The notes beneath the pieces were generated by a model. It was not told where the DNA came from and did not search any database. It saw only the letters and a program-made list of their open reading frames with translations. Source: Bacteroidetes/Chlorobi group bacterium ChocPot_Mid (lineage in GTDB: Bacteria; Bacteroidota; Ignavibacteria; Kapaibacteriales; UBA2268). Taken from it: a stretch of 7,129 bases of DNA. The stretch is from assembly GCA_003731675.1 (NCBI GenBank), contig RCNQ01000167.1, forward strand, positions 1 through 7,129, written 5' to 3'. A program made the translations under genes and the position numbers. Of the stretch, positions 1 to 6,748 are shown piece by piece (position 1 is the first letter of the stretch; each line of letters begins with the position of its first letter).

Positions 1-1354
1 TAATAGCTATTTCTGTAAATGCCCGCTTCCTGAATACCCTGCCTGCTAAAGCCAAGGATTCCATCATCAATCCATTCCAGTCAGTCAATATCTTCTTATC
101 CTTAAAAGGATGTACCCTTTGCTCTCTTACCTCAAACAAACTCTTTCTGATTAATTCAATTTTATTCTTATCCACTTCACTAATTAAATCCATGTCCACT
201 GCTACGTATTCGCAACCGGAATGTAATATATTATCCCCGTTAAATTTCCCTGTCCTCTCATCTCTGTAATTACCTTCTTCTTTCACACAAAAATACTTTT
301 TGCACAATTCATAATCATCTCCCAAGACTTCCCTTAGCTCAGAAGCTTTCCAAAGATAAAACTTTCCTTCAATACCCTCGCTATCAGCATCTTCTGCAGA
401 ATAAAATCCTCCGTCTTCAGATAAAAGTTCCCTCGAAACATAATCTATTATCTCATAAACCATTTTTCTGTAATATTCCTCTCTGGTTATCTGCCAGGCA
501 TTCGTATATGCCTTTAATAAAAGCGCCTCGTCGTATAGCATCTTCTCAAAGTGTGGCACAAGCCACTCTCTGTCTGTTGAATACCTGTGAAAACCAAATC
601 CAATATGGTCATAAATACCACCGGTACCCATTTTCTTCAATGTTCTCTTAACCATTCCCATTGAATCTGAATCTTCGTGAAAATAAGAATAACTCATTAA
701 AAAATATAAATTATGTGCTATTGGAAACTTTGGACTGTTACCAAAACCTCCGAAAACCTCATCATAACTTTTACCAAGAATCTCTTTTGTTTTATAAAAG
801 ACATTCTCTCTTATTTCACCTGATTGACCATTACTGCTCTGAGATATCCTCCTAACCATATCATCGGCAGAAAGCAAAATATCCTCTTTACTTGTTCGCC
901 AAAGCTCATCTACACGACTTACAAGGTCCTTCATCCCTATTCTGTTAATTACAGATTCCTTTGGGAAATAAGTTCCCGCAAAAAACGGCTTCTTATCTGG
1001 GGTCATTATCACTGTCAAAGGCCATCCTCCACTTCCCGTTATCATCTGACATACCTGCATATAAATTGAATCAATATCAGGTCTTTCTTCACGGTCAACC
1101 TTAATATTTATAAATACTTTGTTCATCATTTCAGCCACTTCTTCATCCTCGAAGGACTCATGTGCCATTACATGACACCAGTGACATGTCGAATATCCTA
1201 TTGATAAAAAAATCGGTTTATCCTCTTTCCTTGCTCTTTCGAATGCTTCTTCACCCCATGGATACCATTCAACAGGATTATAAGCATGTTGCAACAAATA
1301 AGGATTCTTCTCGTTTATTAATCTATTGGATTTTTTATTATTAATTTTTTGCAT
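1..1354 (-). CDS. DUF255 / SPATA20-type thioredoxin-domain protein, C-terminus cut by window edge
   Basis: Translated from the minus strand, the frame is open from an ATG at 1354 down to the left edge, giving 451 codons with no stop. Residues 1-160 form the DsbH-like thioredoxin domain: NEKNPYLLQHAYNPVEWYPW (14-33), the active-site stretch TCHWCHVM with CxxC at C57 and C60, VDREERPDID (86-95) and GGWPLTVIMTP (109-119). The remainder looks like the (alpha/alpha)6-barrel half of the family, with GGFGNSPKFP (202-211), PHFEKMLYDEA (267-277), SAEDADSEG (319-327) and TDWNGLMM (424-431). Family members are usually about 600-700 residues, so roughly the last third lies outside the window. No signal peptide is visible, so it is probably cytoplasmic. 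The biochemical role is unproven; bacterial annotations usually say only thioredoxin domain-containing protein. It diverges from the gene at 1398. Its codons favour AAG, GAG, AGG and TTG, unlike the plus-strand genes. Identity is very secure, function is not. Confidence 0.96.
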   Translation of the reverse strand, partial: MQKINNKKSNRLINEKNPYLLQHAYNPVEWYPWGEEAFERARKEDKPIFLSIGYSTCHWCHVMAHESFEDEEVAEMMNKVFINIKVDREERPDIDSIYMQVCQMITGSGGWPLTVIMTPDKKPFFAGTYFPKESVINRIGMKDLVSRVDELWRTSKEDILLSADDMVRRISQSSNGQSGEIRENVFYKTKEILGKSYDEVFGGFGNSPKFPIAHNLYFLMSYSYFHEDSDSMGMVKRTLKKMGTGGIYDHIGFGFHRYSTDREWLVPHFEKMLYDEALLLKAYTNAWQITREEYYRKMVYEIIDYVSRELLSEDGGFYSAEDADSEGIEGKFYLWKASELREVLGDDYELCKKYFCVKEEGNYRDERTGKFNGDNILHSGCEYVAVDMDLISEVDKNKIELIRKSLFEVREQRVHPFKDKKILTDWNGLMMESLALAGRVFRKRAFTEIAI

Positions 1355-1397
1355 TGTTAAATAAATTATTTATTATAAACTAAAATTAACGATTTGA
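1355..1397. promoter_or_regulatory. Short divergent intergenic region, probable back-to-back promoters
   Basis: Only 43 bases separate the start of the minus-strand DUF255 gene from the first possible start of the plus-strand exported protein, so both promoters must lie here or reach into the neighbouring genes. On the minus strand TATAAT reads at 1377-1372, which would leave a very short leader. A near-perfect AT-only palindrome (TAAATAA, one base, TTATTTA) covers 1358-1372; in sequence this AT-rich it may be chance. On the plus strand ATTTG at 1392-1396 resembles the end of the Bacteroidota -7 element. No Shine-Dalgarno-like sequence precedes either start. Confidence 0.35.
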
Positions 1398-2336
1398 ATG
1401 TTAAATATTGGATTTTTTAATATGATTAATTTGAAAGCTAATATAATTACTATTCTATTTCTATTTTTTATCTTTACTCAGCAACTCTTTCCACAAAAAG
1501 AATCAATTCCAGGGGTTGGTTTCATCAATCCGACTCACGACAAATCTTCAAAATCCGGTTACTATATACCAAAAAATGTAAAAGATTGTATAAATGAACT
1601 TGACAAAATGCTACCGGATAAAGTTAAAGAAGATATTGAAATATCATCATTAAACGATAATATGATAAAATACAATACCGTTATGCCATGGCTCTACTTA
1701 AACTGGGATATGGCTGATACTTCAAGAATTGTCAAATATCTTCTCGACTACGGCTTCAGTCCCGAAACTGATTTCTCAAAAATCATATTCGAATCTTATC
1801 TCAAATATAAAAAAGGTTTTCCCTTGAGATTCGAAGTCACACCAAAAGTTTACTCAATTGGTAAAAATTTAACCATACTCAGAGCAGATTCAATTGCCAT
1901 ACCTACGCAAAATCCTGTTCCCTATGGCTCTATCCTTATAGATTCTCTTGATAATCAACCACATTTCATCTATATGGGTAGCAAATTTACTCTGATTGAC
2001 TCATTATATGAACCAATTATGAACTTTCTAAAGCTTTATGGCTTTGACCCCACAAAAAACCTCTGGTATCTTTGGTGGACTCAGATTTTCAAATTCGGTG
2101 AAGGCATAGATTCTCTGCCTTACTTCCTCACCAGAGAAAAATTCGAAAAATACTTTGATACAAAACACGCTTATAACGCTGACTTTATTCTTGTCTTCCA
2201 AGATGAAGATTCCTTTGGTCCAAAAACAATTATGAAAGATAATCTTTACAACACATCTCTAAATGAATACCTCAAATCCAAAAATTATATCGGATTATAT
2301 CTGGTTCGCCACAGAAATGTAGTCTATCTGAAATAA
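1398..2336 (+). CDS. Exported protein with probable DUF6794 domain and unrecognised C-terminal half
   Basis: The product is 312 residues from ATG 1398. A second ATG at 1422 (Met9) gives a more compact signal peptide: a basic start, a hydrophobic core over about residues 15-28, and a likely cleavage around QQLFPQ (28-33). Either start yields an exported protein. Residues about 57-138 resemble the DUF6794 family as I know it: an opening IPKNVKDCINELDKMLP (57-73), a central WLYLNWDMADTSRIVKYL (98-115), and a closing IIFESYLKYK (129-138). The C-terminal 170 residues contain an aromatic cluster, NLWYLWWTQIFKF (221-233), and end in short strand-like segments; I do not recognise them. There is no lipobox Cys and no C-terminal sorting domain, so the periplasm is the simplest location. 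It is followed by an 81-base gap and is probably its own transcription unit. Function unknown. Confidence 0.85.
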   Translation: MLNIGFFNMINLKANIITILFLFFIFTQQLFPQKESIPGVGFINPTHDKSSKSGYYIPKNVKDCINELDKMLPDKVKEDIEISSLNDNMIKYNTVMPWLYLNWDMADTSRIVKYLLDYGFSPETDFSKIIFESYLKYKKGFPLRFEVTPKVYSIGKNLTILRADSIAIPTQNPVPYGSILIDSLDNQPHFIYMGSKFTLIDSLYEPIMNFLKLYGFDPTKNLWYLWWTQIFKFGEGIDSLPYFLTREKFEKYFDTKHAYNADFILVFQDEDSFGPKTIMKDNLYNTSLNEYLKSKNYIGLYLVRHRNVVYLK

Positions 2337-2417
2337 TTTTATTAACTTCTTGTATTCAAACTATTAAATTGTTATTTTAGAATAATGAATATTATAAATA
2401 TTTGATAAATAAATAAA
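2337..2417 (+). promoter_or_regulatory. Intergenic leader before the CNNM/CBS gene
   Basis: This 81-base spacer is almost purely A and T. AATATTTG at 2397-2404, 13 bases before the ATG, is one base off the Bacteroidota -7 consensus TAnnTTTG, and no convincing -33 TTG box sits at the right distance. The bases just upstream of the ATG are A-rich (ATAAATAAATAAA) with no purine Shine-Dalgarno motif, as is common in Bacteroidota. I see no hairpin with a T-run to act as a terminator for the upstream gene. Confidence 0.25.
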
Positions 2418-3485
2418 ATGGAAATCCTAATAATCGCTCTTGCGATATTCGTTGCTTATTATTGTGCTTTTATATCATCATCTCTCAATTCATTATCAAA
2501 TGAAAAAATTGATGACTTACTTAGCAATGCTGGTAACCAAAATAACAAAATTCAAAAAAAAATCAATACACTTCATAACTTGAAAATTCATTATGAAGAT
2601 ACTCAGGCTTCATTCCTTTTAATCGAAATCCTTTTCTACTTGTTCGCATTCTCTCTGCTCACAGCTTTTTTGCTGAATCAAGCTCTTCTGTGGTATTTCA
2701 TAGTAATAATTGAATTAATAACTTTCATCATATTATCCATATTCAGGTCAATCTTATGGGCTGTTGGTGCTCGTTTTGCTGATTTACTTGCACTTAAAAT
2801 CACATTTCCAGCTAATCTTCTGCACTTTATTATTTCTCCCTTTTATAAACTGCATATAAAAATTATAGAAGCTATTAGCGGTAAAGAAAAAGAAGAAGCT
2901 TCACGTGATGAACTTAATGCCATGTTTGAAACAGCACGTGAAGAAGGATCTATTGAATCTGATGAATACAGAATCCTAAAGAACATCATGCACTTCAACG
3001 AAGTCCTTGTTACCGACGTTATGACTCCACGAACTATGCTCTTTTCATGCAATGCAGATTTCACTGTCGGCGACGTCGCAAATATGACCGAATTGCAAAT
3101 GTATTCCCGGTTTCCTTTATGGGAAGGCAATTCAATCGATGATGGAATCGTCGGCTACGTGATTTCAAAAGACATCATACTTGCCGCTTTAAAAGGAAAA
3201 CAAGCAAAAAAACTGAGAGATTTTGCACGTGAAGTTTACATCATCCCGGAAAATGCTTCTTTAGATAAAGCACTCGAACAATTTCTCCAAAGAAGACAGC
3301 ATCTCTCCATCGTCGTTGACGAGTATGGTGGCGTAGAAGGAATAATTACTATGGAAGATGTTCTCGAAACCATTTTAGGTGTCGAAATCGTTGACGAAGC
3401 TGATAAAATTGTTGACTTGAGGGAAGCCGCTAAAAATCGAAGAGATAAGCGTATTGCTAATTTCCAGCTCGAAAAAAGTAATTAA
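2418..3485 (+). CDS. Short CNNM/HlyC-CorC-type membrane protein with CBS pair, divergent membrane domain
   Basis: The product is 355 residues. The N-terminal part is membrane-embedded, with hydrophobic segments at about 1-22, 64-88 and 89-114 and a possible re-entrant or amphipathic stretch at 118-150. An acidic linker (156-183) leads to a CBS-domain pair: VMTPR at 201-205, FPLWEG at 232-237 and VGYVISKDII at 245-254, then LSIVVDEYGGVEGIITMEDV at 296-315 and LETILGVEIVDEADK at 316-330. This is the order in CNNM/CorB-type proteins implicated in Mg2+ transport, where the CBS pair binds ATP. The usual C-terminal CorC_HlyC domain is absent; the protein ends soon after the CBS pair, a short form I believe occurs naturally. 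The membrane half lacks the motifs expected from CorB proteins (SxxET, GNN, ExxPK), having SSLNS near residue 20, TQASF at 62-66 and GARFADLLA at 117-125. Calling it a magnesium transporter would therefore be unsafe; a sensory or regulatory role is possible. Confidence 0.9.
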   Translation: MEILIIALAIFVAYYCAFISSSLNSLSNEKIDDLLSNAGNQNNKIQKKINTLHNLKIHYEDTQASFLLIEILFYLFAFSLLTAFLLNQALLWYFIVIIELITFIILSIFRSILWAVGARFADLLALKITFPANLLHFIISPFYKLHIKIIEAISGKEKEEASRDELNAMFETAREEGSIESDEYRILKNIMHFNEVLVTDVMTPRTMLFSCNADFTVGDVANMTELQMYSRFPLWEGNSIDDGIVGYVISKDIILAALKGKQAKKLRDFAREVYIIPENASLDKALEQFLQRRQHLSIVVDEYGGVEGIITMEDVLETILGVEIVDEADKIVDLREAAKNRRDKRIANFQLEKSN

Positions 3486-3571
3486 ATTTATCTTTTTAAA
3501 CCTCCTAAATTATGAATTTTCAGATTTAATCAGTAATTTGTCTTTTTTAAAAACTATTTATTAAAAATTTT
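3486..3571 (+). promoter_or_regulatory. Intergenic region upstream of the envelope operon
   Basis: These 86 bases separate the CNNM gene from the three-gene envelope operon and probably hold its promoter. TAATTTG at 3534-3540, 31 bases before the ATG, is one base short of the Bacteroidota -7 consensus TAnnTTTG. There is no clear terminator: the inverted pair AAATT-ATG-AATTT just after 3500 is only 5 bp, all A:T, and lacks a T-run. No Shine-Dalgarno sequence precedes the ATG at 3572. The promoter call rests on position and a weak motif. Confidence 0.3.
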
Positions 3572-5254
3572 ATGTTAAAACTTAGAAATATTATTTTAAT
3601 ATTAATAATAACCTGCTCTTACTCAATGAGCTCACAAGAAGACCCATTAAATGATTTCCGTGTTACGGGTAACTTCCAGCTTGATATGCAATCTTATGCA
3701 CAGGATTCTCTCATCGGAGCTCCCAAAGTTGATGAGCAAGTTCTCTCGATGGGTTTCCTCTGGTTAAACCTTTCAAGCCAACATTTCAATGCAGGGTTAA
3801 GATATGAAAATTATCTAAATCCTATTTTAGGTATTGACAAACGTTATCAGGGTAACGGCATTGCTTTCCGCTTCGGTGAATTTACCTCTGAGGTAATAGA
3901 TATCACTGCTGGCAACTTCTACGAACAATTCGGCAGTGGTATGATATTCCGCACATATCAGGAATACGCCTTAGGTTACGACAACGCAATGGATGGTCTC
4001 AGAGTCAAATTTCGACCCTCCGATGGTATCGAACTAAAAGGTATTGTCGGCAAGCAACGTAAATTCTGGTCTCTCGGTGAAGGCATCCTCAGAGGTGGAG
4101 ATTTAAACCTGAACATAAACAACATTTTCGAACAGCTAATCCCCGAGGACATACAGTTATCAATAGGGGGGAGCGTCATCAGCAAATTCCAGAAAGACCT
4201 CTCATCTAAATACAATCTCCCTGAAAATACTTTACTCTGGGCGAGCAGAATCTCTCTGAATGGTTCTTCATTCTCATTCGACGGAGAATATGGCTATAAA
4301 AACCCCGACCCAGGTAGCGGAAACTACTTTAGCTTCAATCCGGGGAATGCCCTTTTAATCAATGCTTCCTATTTCACTTCTGGCTTCGGCTTTTCACTCA
4401 ACTTCCATCGAAATGACAACATGGATGTCCGAAGTGATAGAAATGAACTTGGTAATTCTCTTCTGCTCAACTTTCTGCCACCTTTGACCAAGCAACATAC
4501 CTATGCTTTAGCCGCTATGTATCCTTATGCTACTCAGCTTAATGGTGAAGTAGGCTTTCAGGCAGAAGCGACTTACTCTATTCCTAAAAAAACAATCCTT
4601 GGAGGAAATTACGGTACAACTATTAACCTGAACTTCTCTCAAGTAAATTCGATAGTTAAAAATATTACTGCCATTGACAGCACATCAGGCTTGGCATTTA
4701 CTTATGACTCCCCGTTTTTCGAATTCGGTGACAGAATCTACTTCAGAGAACTTCATGCTGAAATTACCCGTAAAATATCTTCTGATGTTAAAATGATTCT
4801 CACTTACCTTAATCAAATTTACGACAAAGATATTCTTACTGCTGACGGCTCTGCTAAATTCGGCAAAGTCTATACCAACATCCTTATCGGTGACTTAACC
4901 TATAAACTGTCTTCCGATTATGCCCTCCGTTTCGAAGCTCAGCACATGTGGGCTACGCAGGATTCATCATTGCACGAACCCGACAATCAAAACGGTAACT
5001 GGCTCATGGGTCTTGCCGAATTAACCATTGCTCCTCAATGGTACTTCTCCTTTTCTGACATGTGGAACTATGGCAACGAATCTGAAGACAGACAAATCCA
5101 CTACCTCACTGGCTCTGTTACTTTCGTTCACGACGCTACAAGATTCACTCTTGGTTTCGGAAGACAAAGAGAAGGTATCATCTGTGTCGGTGGTGTATGT
5201 CGTCAAGTTCCTGCTTCAAATGGATTTTTCTTAACCATTTCATCAACATTTTAA
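3572..5254 (+). CDS. DUF6029 family outer-membrane beta-barrel protein
   Basis: The product is 560 residues, beginning with a basic start, a hydrophobic core (6-14) and a plausible signal peptidase I site near SYSMS/SQ (16-22). The mature protein is dominated by alternating amphipathic beta strands and ends in the strand FFLTISSTF, with a terminal Phe as expected for a BAM-assembled barrel. Stretches I associate with DUF6029 are FRVTGNFQLDMQ (29-40), GNFYEQFGSGMIFRTYQE (114-131), LGYDNAMDGLRVKF (134-147) and the late CVGGVCRQVPASNGF (538-552). The cysteine pair C538/C543 sits in the last long loop or turn and could form a disulfide. The family has no established biochemical function that I know of and is typical of Bacteroidota. 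It is the first gene of an operon: the Omp28-type gene begins 26 bases after its stop. Length and ends look intact. Another porin-like family is the main alternative. Confidence 0.88.
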   Translation: MLKLRNIILILIITCSYSMSSQEDPLNDFRVTGNFQLDMQSYAQDSLIGAPKVDEQVLSMGFLWLNLSSQHFNAGLRYENYLNPILGIDKRYQGNGIAFRFGEFTSEVIDITAGNFYEQFGSGMIFRTYQEYALGYDNAMDGLRVKFRPSDGIELKGIVGKQRKFWSLGEGILRGGDLNLNINNIFEQLIPEDIQLSIGGSVISKFQKDLSSKYNLPENTLLWASRISLNGSSFSFDGEYGYKNPDPGSGNYFSFNPGNALLINASYFTSGFGFSLNFHRNDNMDVRSDRNELGNSLLLNFLPPLTKQHTYALAAMYPYATQLNGEVGFQAEATYSIPKKTILGGNYGTTINLNFSQVNSIVKNITAIDSTSGLAFTYDSPFFEFGDRIYFRELHAEITRKISSDVKMILTYLNQIYDKDILTADGSAKFGKVYTNILIGDLTYKLSSDYALRFEAQHMWATQDSSLHEPDNQNGNWLMGLAELTIAPQWYFSFSDMWNYGNESEDRQIHYLTGSVTFVHDATRFTLGFGRQREGIICVGGVCRQVPASNGFFLTISSTF

Positions 5255-5268
5255 TCAGTAGAATTTTT

Positions 5269-5276
5269 AAAGGAAG
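5269..5276 (+). promoter_or_regulatory. Shine-Dalgarno sequence fixing the start of the Omp28-type gene
   Basis: AAAGGAAG lies just before the ATG at 5281, with AGGA ending 6 bases ahead of it. The frame remains open upstream to an ATG at 5197, but that start would overlap the end of the DUF6029 gene by 58 bases and put 28 extra residues before an otherwise standard lipoprotein signal peptide. This is the clearest Shine-Dalgarno motif in the window, and it decides the start. Confidence 0.75.
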
Positions 5277-5280
5277 ACCA

Positions 5281-6117
5281 ATGAAAAAAGTAAAAAAATT
5301 ATCTCTCATACTAAGCTTGATTCTCACAGCCATAATTTATTCCTGTAGCGAATTACCCAACGAATACCTTGAAAAAAAAGGTTCAGTCAAAGATGACTCT
5401 ACTCTGGTTAAAAAAGCTTTAATTGAAGATTACACTGGCTTTACCTGCGGTAATTGCCCTTATGCACATCAGGAAGCAACTCGTATCCATGAAGAATATG
5501 GAGATAAAGTCATTCTTCTTGCACTTCACTGTAGCTTTTATGCTAAACCAACTACCGCTCACCCTTATGACTTCCGTACTGAAACTGCCACCGAATGGGA
5601 TAACTTCTTCGGTATCAGCAACTCAGGATTACCCAATGGCATGGTCAACCGACGTGGCTTTCTAACAAGCAACAATATTTTAAAATATGCTTCCTGGCAA
5701 GAAACTGTCGATTTAGTATTAGCCGAAAAACCAATTGTTTCACTCGACTTGTCTGCCATTTACCTCAAAGAAAGCAGACAAATTCTTGCTTTCGTAACAT
5801 ACATGTACAACGAAAAACTTCAAAAATACCACAGTCTCAATGTCTGCATTGTTGAAGACAGCATTGTTCAGTACCAAAAATGGTACCGACACGACCCTGA
5901 AGATGTCAATGACTACGTCCACAATCACGTCTTCAGAACTTCACTCAACGGTACTTGGGGTGAAAAACTTACTTCGCAAATCGGTATAAAAACTTATTCT
6001 TTTACATTACCCGAAAATTCAGACTGGCGCCCTGACAAACTTAAAATAGTCGCATTTATTAGTGATGTTGGCAATACCTACGAAATACTTCAAGCAGAAG
6101 AAACCGACTTAAAATAA
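5281..6117 (+). CDS. Omp28-type outer-membrane lipoprotein with thioredoxin-like CGNC motif
   Basis: The product is 278 residues from ATG 5281. It starts MKKVKKLS, followed by a hydrophobic core and a relaxed lipobox IIYSC with the lipidated Cys at 22. Acidic residues soon after (CSELPNEY) would be compatible with export to the cell surface in Bacteroidota, which is inference. Residues about 46-160 form a thioredoxin-like domain: ALIEDYTGFTCGNCPYAHQE (46-65) with CxxC at C56 and C59, VILLALHCSFY (77-87), and GLPNGMVNR (116-124), where P118 is the candidate cis-proline. Residues 150-278 form a beta-rich domain, with WYRHDPEDVNDYVHNHVFR (201-219) and VAFISDVGNTYEILQAEE (257-274). This matches the Omp28 family, named after a Porphyromonas gingivalis surface lipoprotein. 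The intact CxxC suggests thiol chemistry, but activity is not shown for the family as far as I know. The gene sits between the DUF6029 and lipocalin genes, evidently co-transcribed. Confidence 0.93.
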   Translation: MKKVKKLSLILSLILTAIIYSCSELPNEYLEKKGSVKDDSTLVKKALIEDYTGFTCGNCPYAHQEATRIHEEYGDKVILLALHCSFYAKPTTAHPYDFRTETATEWDNFFGISNSGLPNGMVNRRGFLTSNNILKYASWQETVDLVLAEKPIVSLDLSAIYLKESRQILAFVTYMYNEKLQKYHSLNVCIVEDSIVQYQKWYRHDPEDVNDYVHNHVFRTSLNGTWGEKLTSQIGIKTYSFTLPENSDWRPDKLKIVAFISDVGNTYEILQAEETDLK

Positions 6118-6138
6118 ATTAACAATTACTGGTGACTT

Positions 6139-6663
6139 ATGAAATCCTTATTAATAATGCTAATCATCTTCACAGCTTTCTGGACATCTTGCAAAAACTA
6201 CCCCCCTCTGGAAGTAGTCAAATCCGTTGATTTAAAACGATACATTGGCAAATGGTACGAAATTGCTCGTTTTCCTCATAGCTTCGAAAAAAATTGCTAT
6301 TGCGTTACTGCAGAATACCAACTCACTGATAAAGATTACATAAAAGTAATAAACTCCTGTAAAAAAGGAAGCCCGAAAGGTGAGAACAACGTAGCTAACG
6401 GTAAAGCTTTTATTGTTGAAAATTCCAACAACGCTAAACTCGAAGTACAATTCTTCTGGCCCTTCAAAGGTGATTACTGGATTATAGAACTCGCTGACGA
6501 TTACTCCTATGCTATGGTTGGTCATCCCAACAGAGAATACTTTTGGATTTTATCCCGTTCTCCGAAAATGGATGATAATCTCTATAATTCATTACTTGAC
6601 AAAGCCAAAGAAAAAGGTTTTGATATTTCAAAAATCATCAAAACTGTTCAGGATTGTAACTGA
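6139..6663 (+). CDS. Blc-type bacterial lipocalin, lipoprotein
   Basis: The product is 174 residues, close to the length of E. coli Blc. The signal peptide (1-17) ends in a relaxed lipobox AFWTSC, giving a lipidated Cys at 18; a standard Leu or Ala at -3 is missing, as often in Bacteroidota. The lipocalin fold is clear from GKWYEIARFPHSFEKN (37-52), DYWIIELADDYSYAMVGHP (112-130) and YFWILSRSP (134-142). C74 (NSC) and C173 are placed where a barrel-to-C-terminus disulfide could form; C53 and C55 (CYC) are additional. Bacterial lipocalins are outer-membrane-anchored proteins that bind lipids such as lysophospholipids and are linked to membrane stress. The gene starts 21 bases after the Omp28-type gene, with a weak GGTGA at 6131-6135 as ribosome site, so it is probably the last gene of the operon. 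The symbol blc is left out because orthology to the E. coli gene cannot be shown here. Confidence 0.95.
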   Translation: MKSLLIMLIIFTAFWTSCKNYPPLEVVKSVDLKRYIGKWYEIARFPHSFEKNCYCVTAEYQLTDKDYIKVINSCKKGSPKGENNVANGKAFIVENSNNAKLEVQFFWPFKGDYWIIELADDYSYAMVGHPNREYFWILSRSPKMDDNLYNSLLDKAKEKGFDISKIIKTVQDCN

Positions 6664-6671
6664 TTTAAATA

Positions 6672-6694
6672 TTTATCTTTAAATATAAGATAAA
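6672..6694. terminator. AT-only hairpin after the lipocalin gene, weak terminator candidate
   Basis: Eight bases, TTTATCTT (6672-6679), are exactly complementary in inverted order to AAGATAAA (6687-6694), around a 7-base loop, starting 8 bases after the lipocalin stop. The position is right for the end of the operon, but the stem has only one G:C pair and the following bases are A-rich rather than a T-run. A second 7-bp AT stem (TAAAATT at 6691-6697 with AATTTTA at 6702-6708) overlaps it. Folding energy is likely poor. Confidence 0.3.
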
Positions 6695-6708
6695 ATTAAA
6701 AAATTTTA

Positions 6709-6716
6709 TATATTTG
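6709..6716 (+). promoter_or_regulatory. Candidate Bacteroidota -7 promoter element before the Popeye-like gene
   Basis: TATATTTG matches the Bacteroidota sigma-ABfr -7 consensus TAnnTTTG exactly and ends 32 bases before the ATG at 6749, a reasonable leader length. No TTG or TTTG is present about 19-21 bases upstream as a -33 box, and such an octamer can arise by chance in AT-rich spacer, so this is a weak call. Confidence 0.3.
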
Positions 6717-6748
6717 AATAAAATAATTTTTAATTATTAGAAATTTAT

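Noticed and set aside
661..1344. Three plus-strand reading frames of 60-81 codons (starting 661, 824, 1162)
   Set aside because: All lie inside the minus-strand DUF255 gene, whose translation shows strong family motifs throughout; the plus-strand products have no recognisable features.
1358..1372. 15-base AT palindrome between divergent genes as an operator
   Set aside because: It consists only of A and T in a spacer that is nearly all A and T, so chance is a sufficient explanation; kept only as a remark in the spacer entry.
2418..3485. CNNM/CBS gene as a truncated pseudogene because it lacks the CorC_HlyC C-terminal domain
   Set aside because: The protein ends in a natural charged tail after a complete CBS pair, the reading frame is clean, and no remnant of the missing domain follows in any frame of the short spacer.
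3486..3571. Rho-independent terminator after the CNNM gene
   Set aside because: Only a 5-bp A:T stem is present, without a GC-rich stem or a T-run following it.
4166..4171. Run of six G in the DUF6029 gene, and another at 6915-6920 in the Popeye-like gene, as possible phase-variation tracts
   Set aside because: Six bases is too short for efficient slippage, both encode ordinary residues in frame, and there is no disrupted frame downstream.
2843..6525. Minus-strand and alternate-frame reading frames inside the CNNM, DUF6029, Omp28-type and lipocalin genes (for example 2843-3130, 3976-4215, 5021-5206, 5423-5665, 6232-6525)
   Set aside because: Each is fully overlapped by a gene with clear protein homology and has no start signal or family motif of its own.
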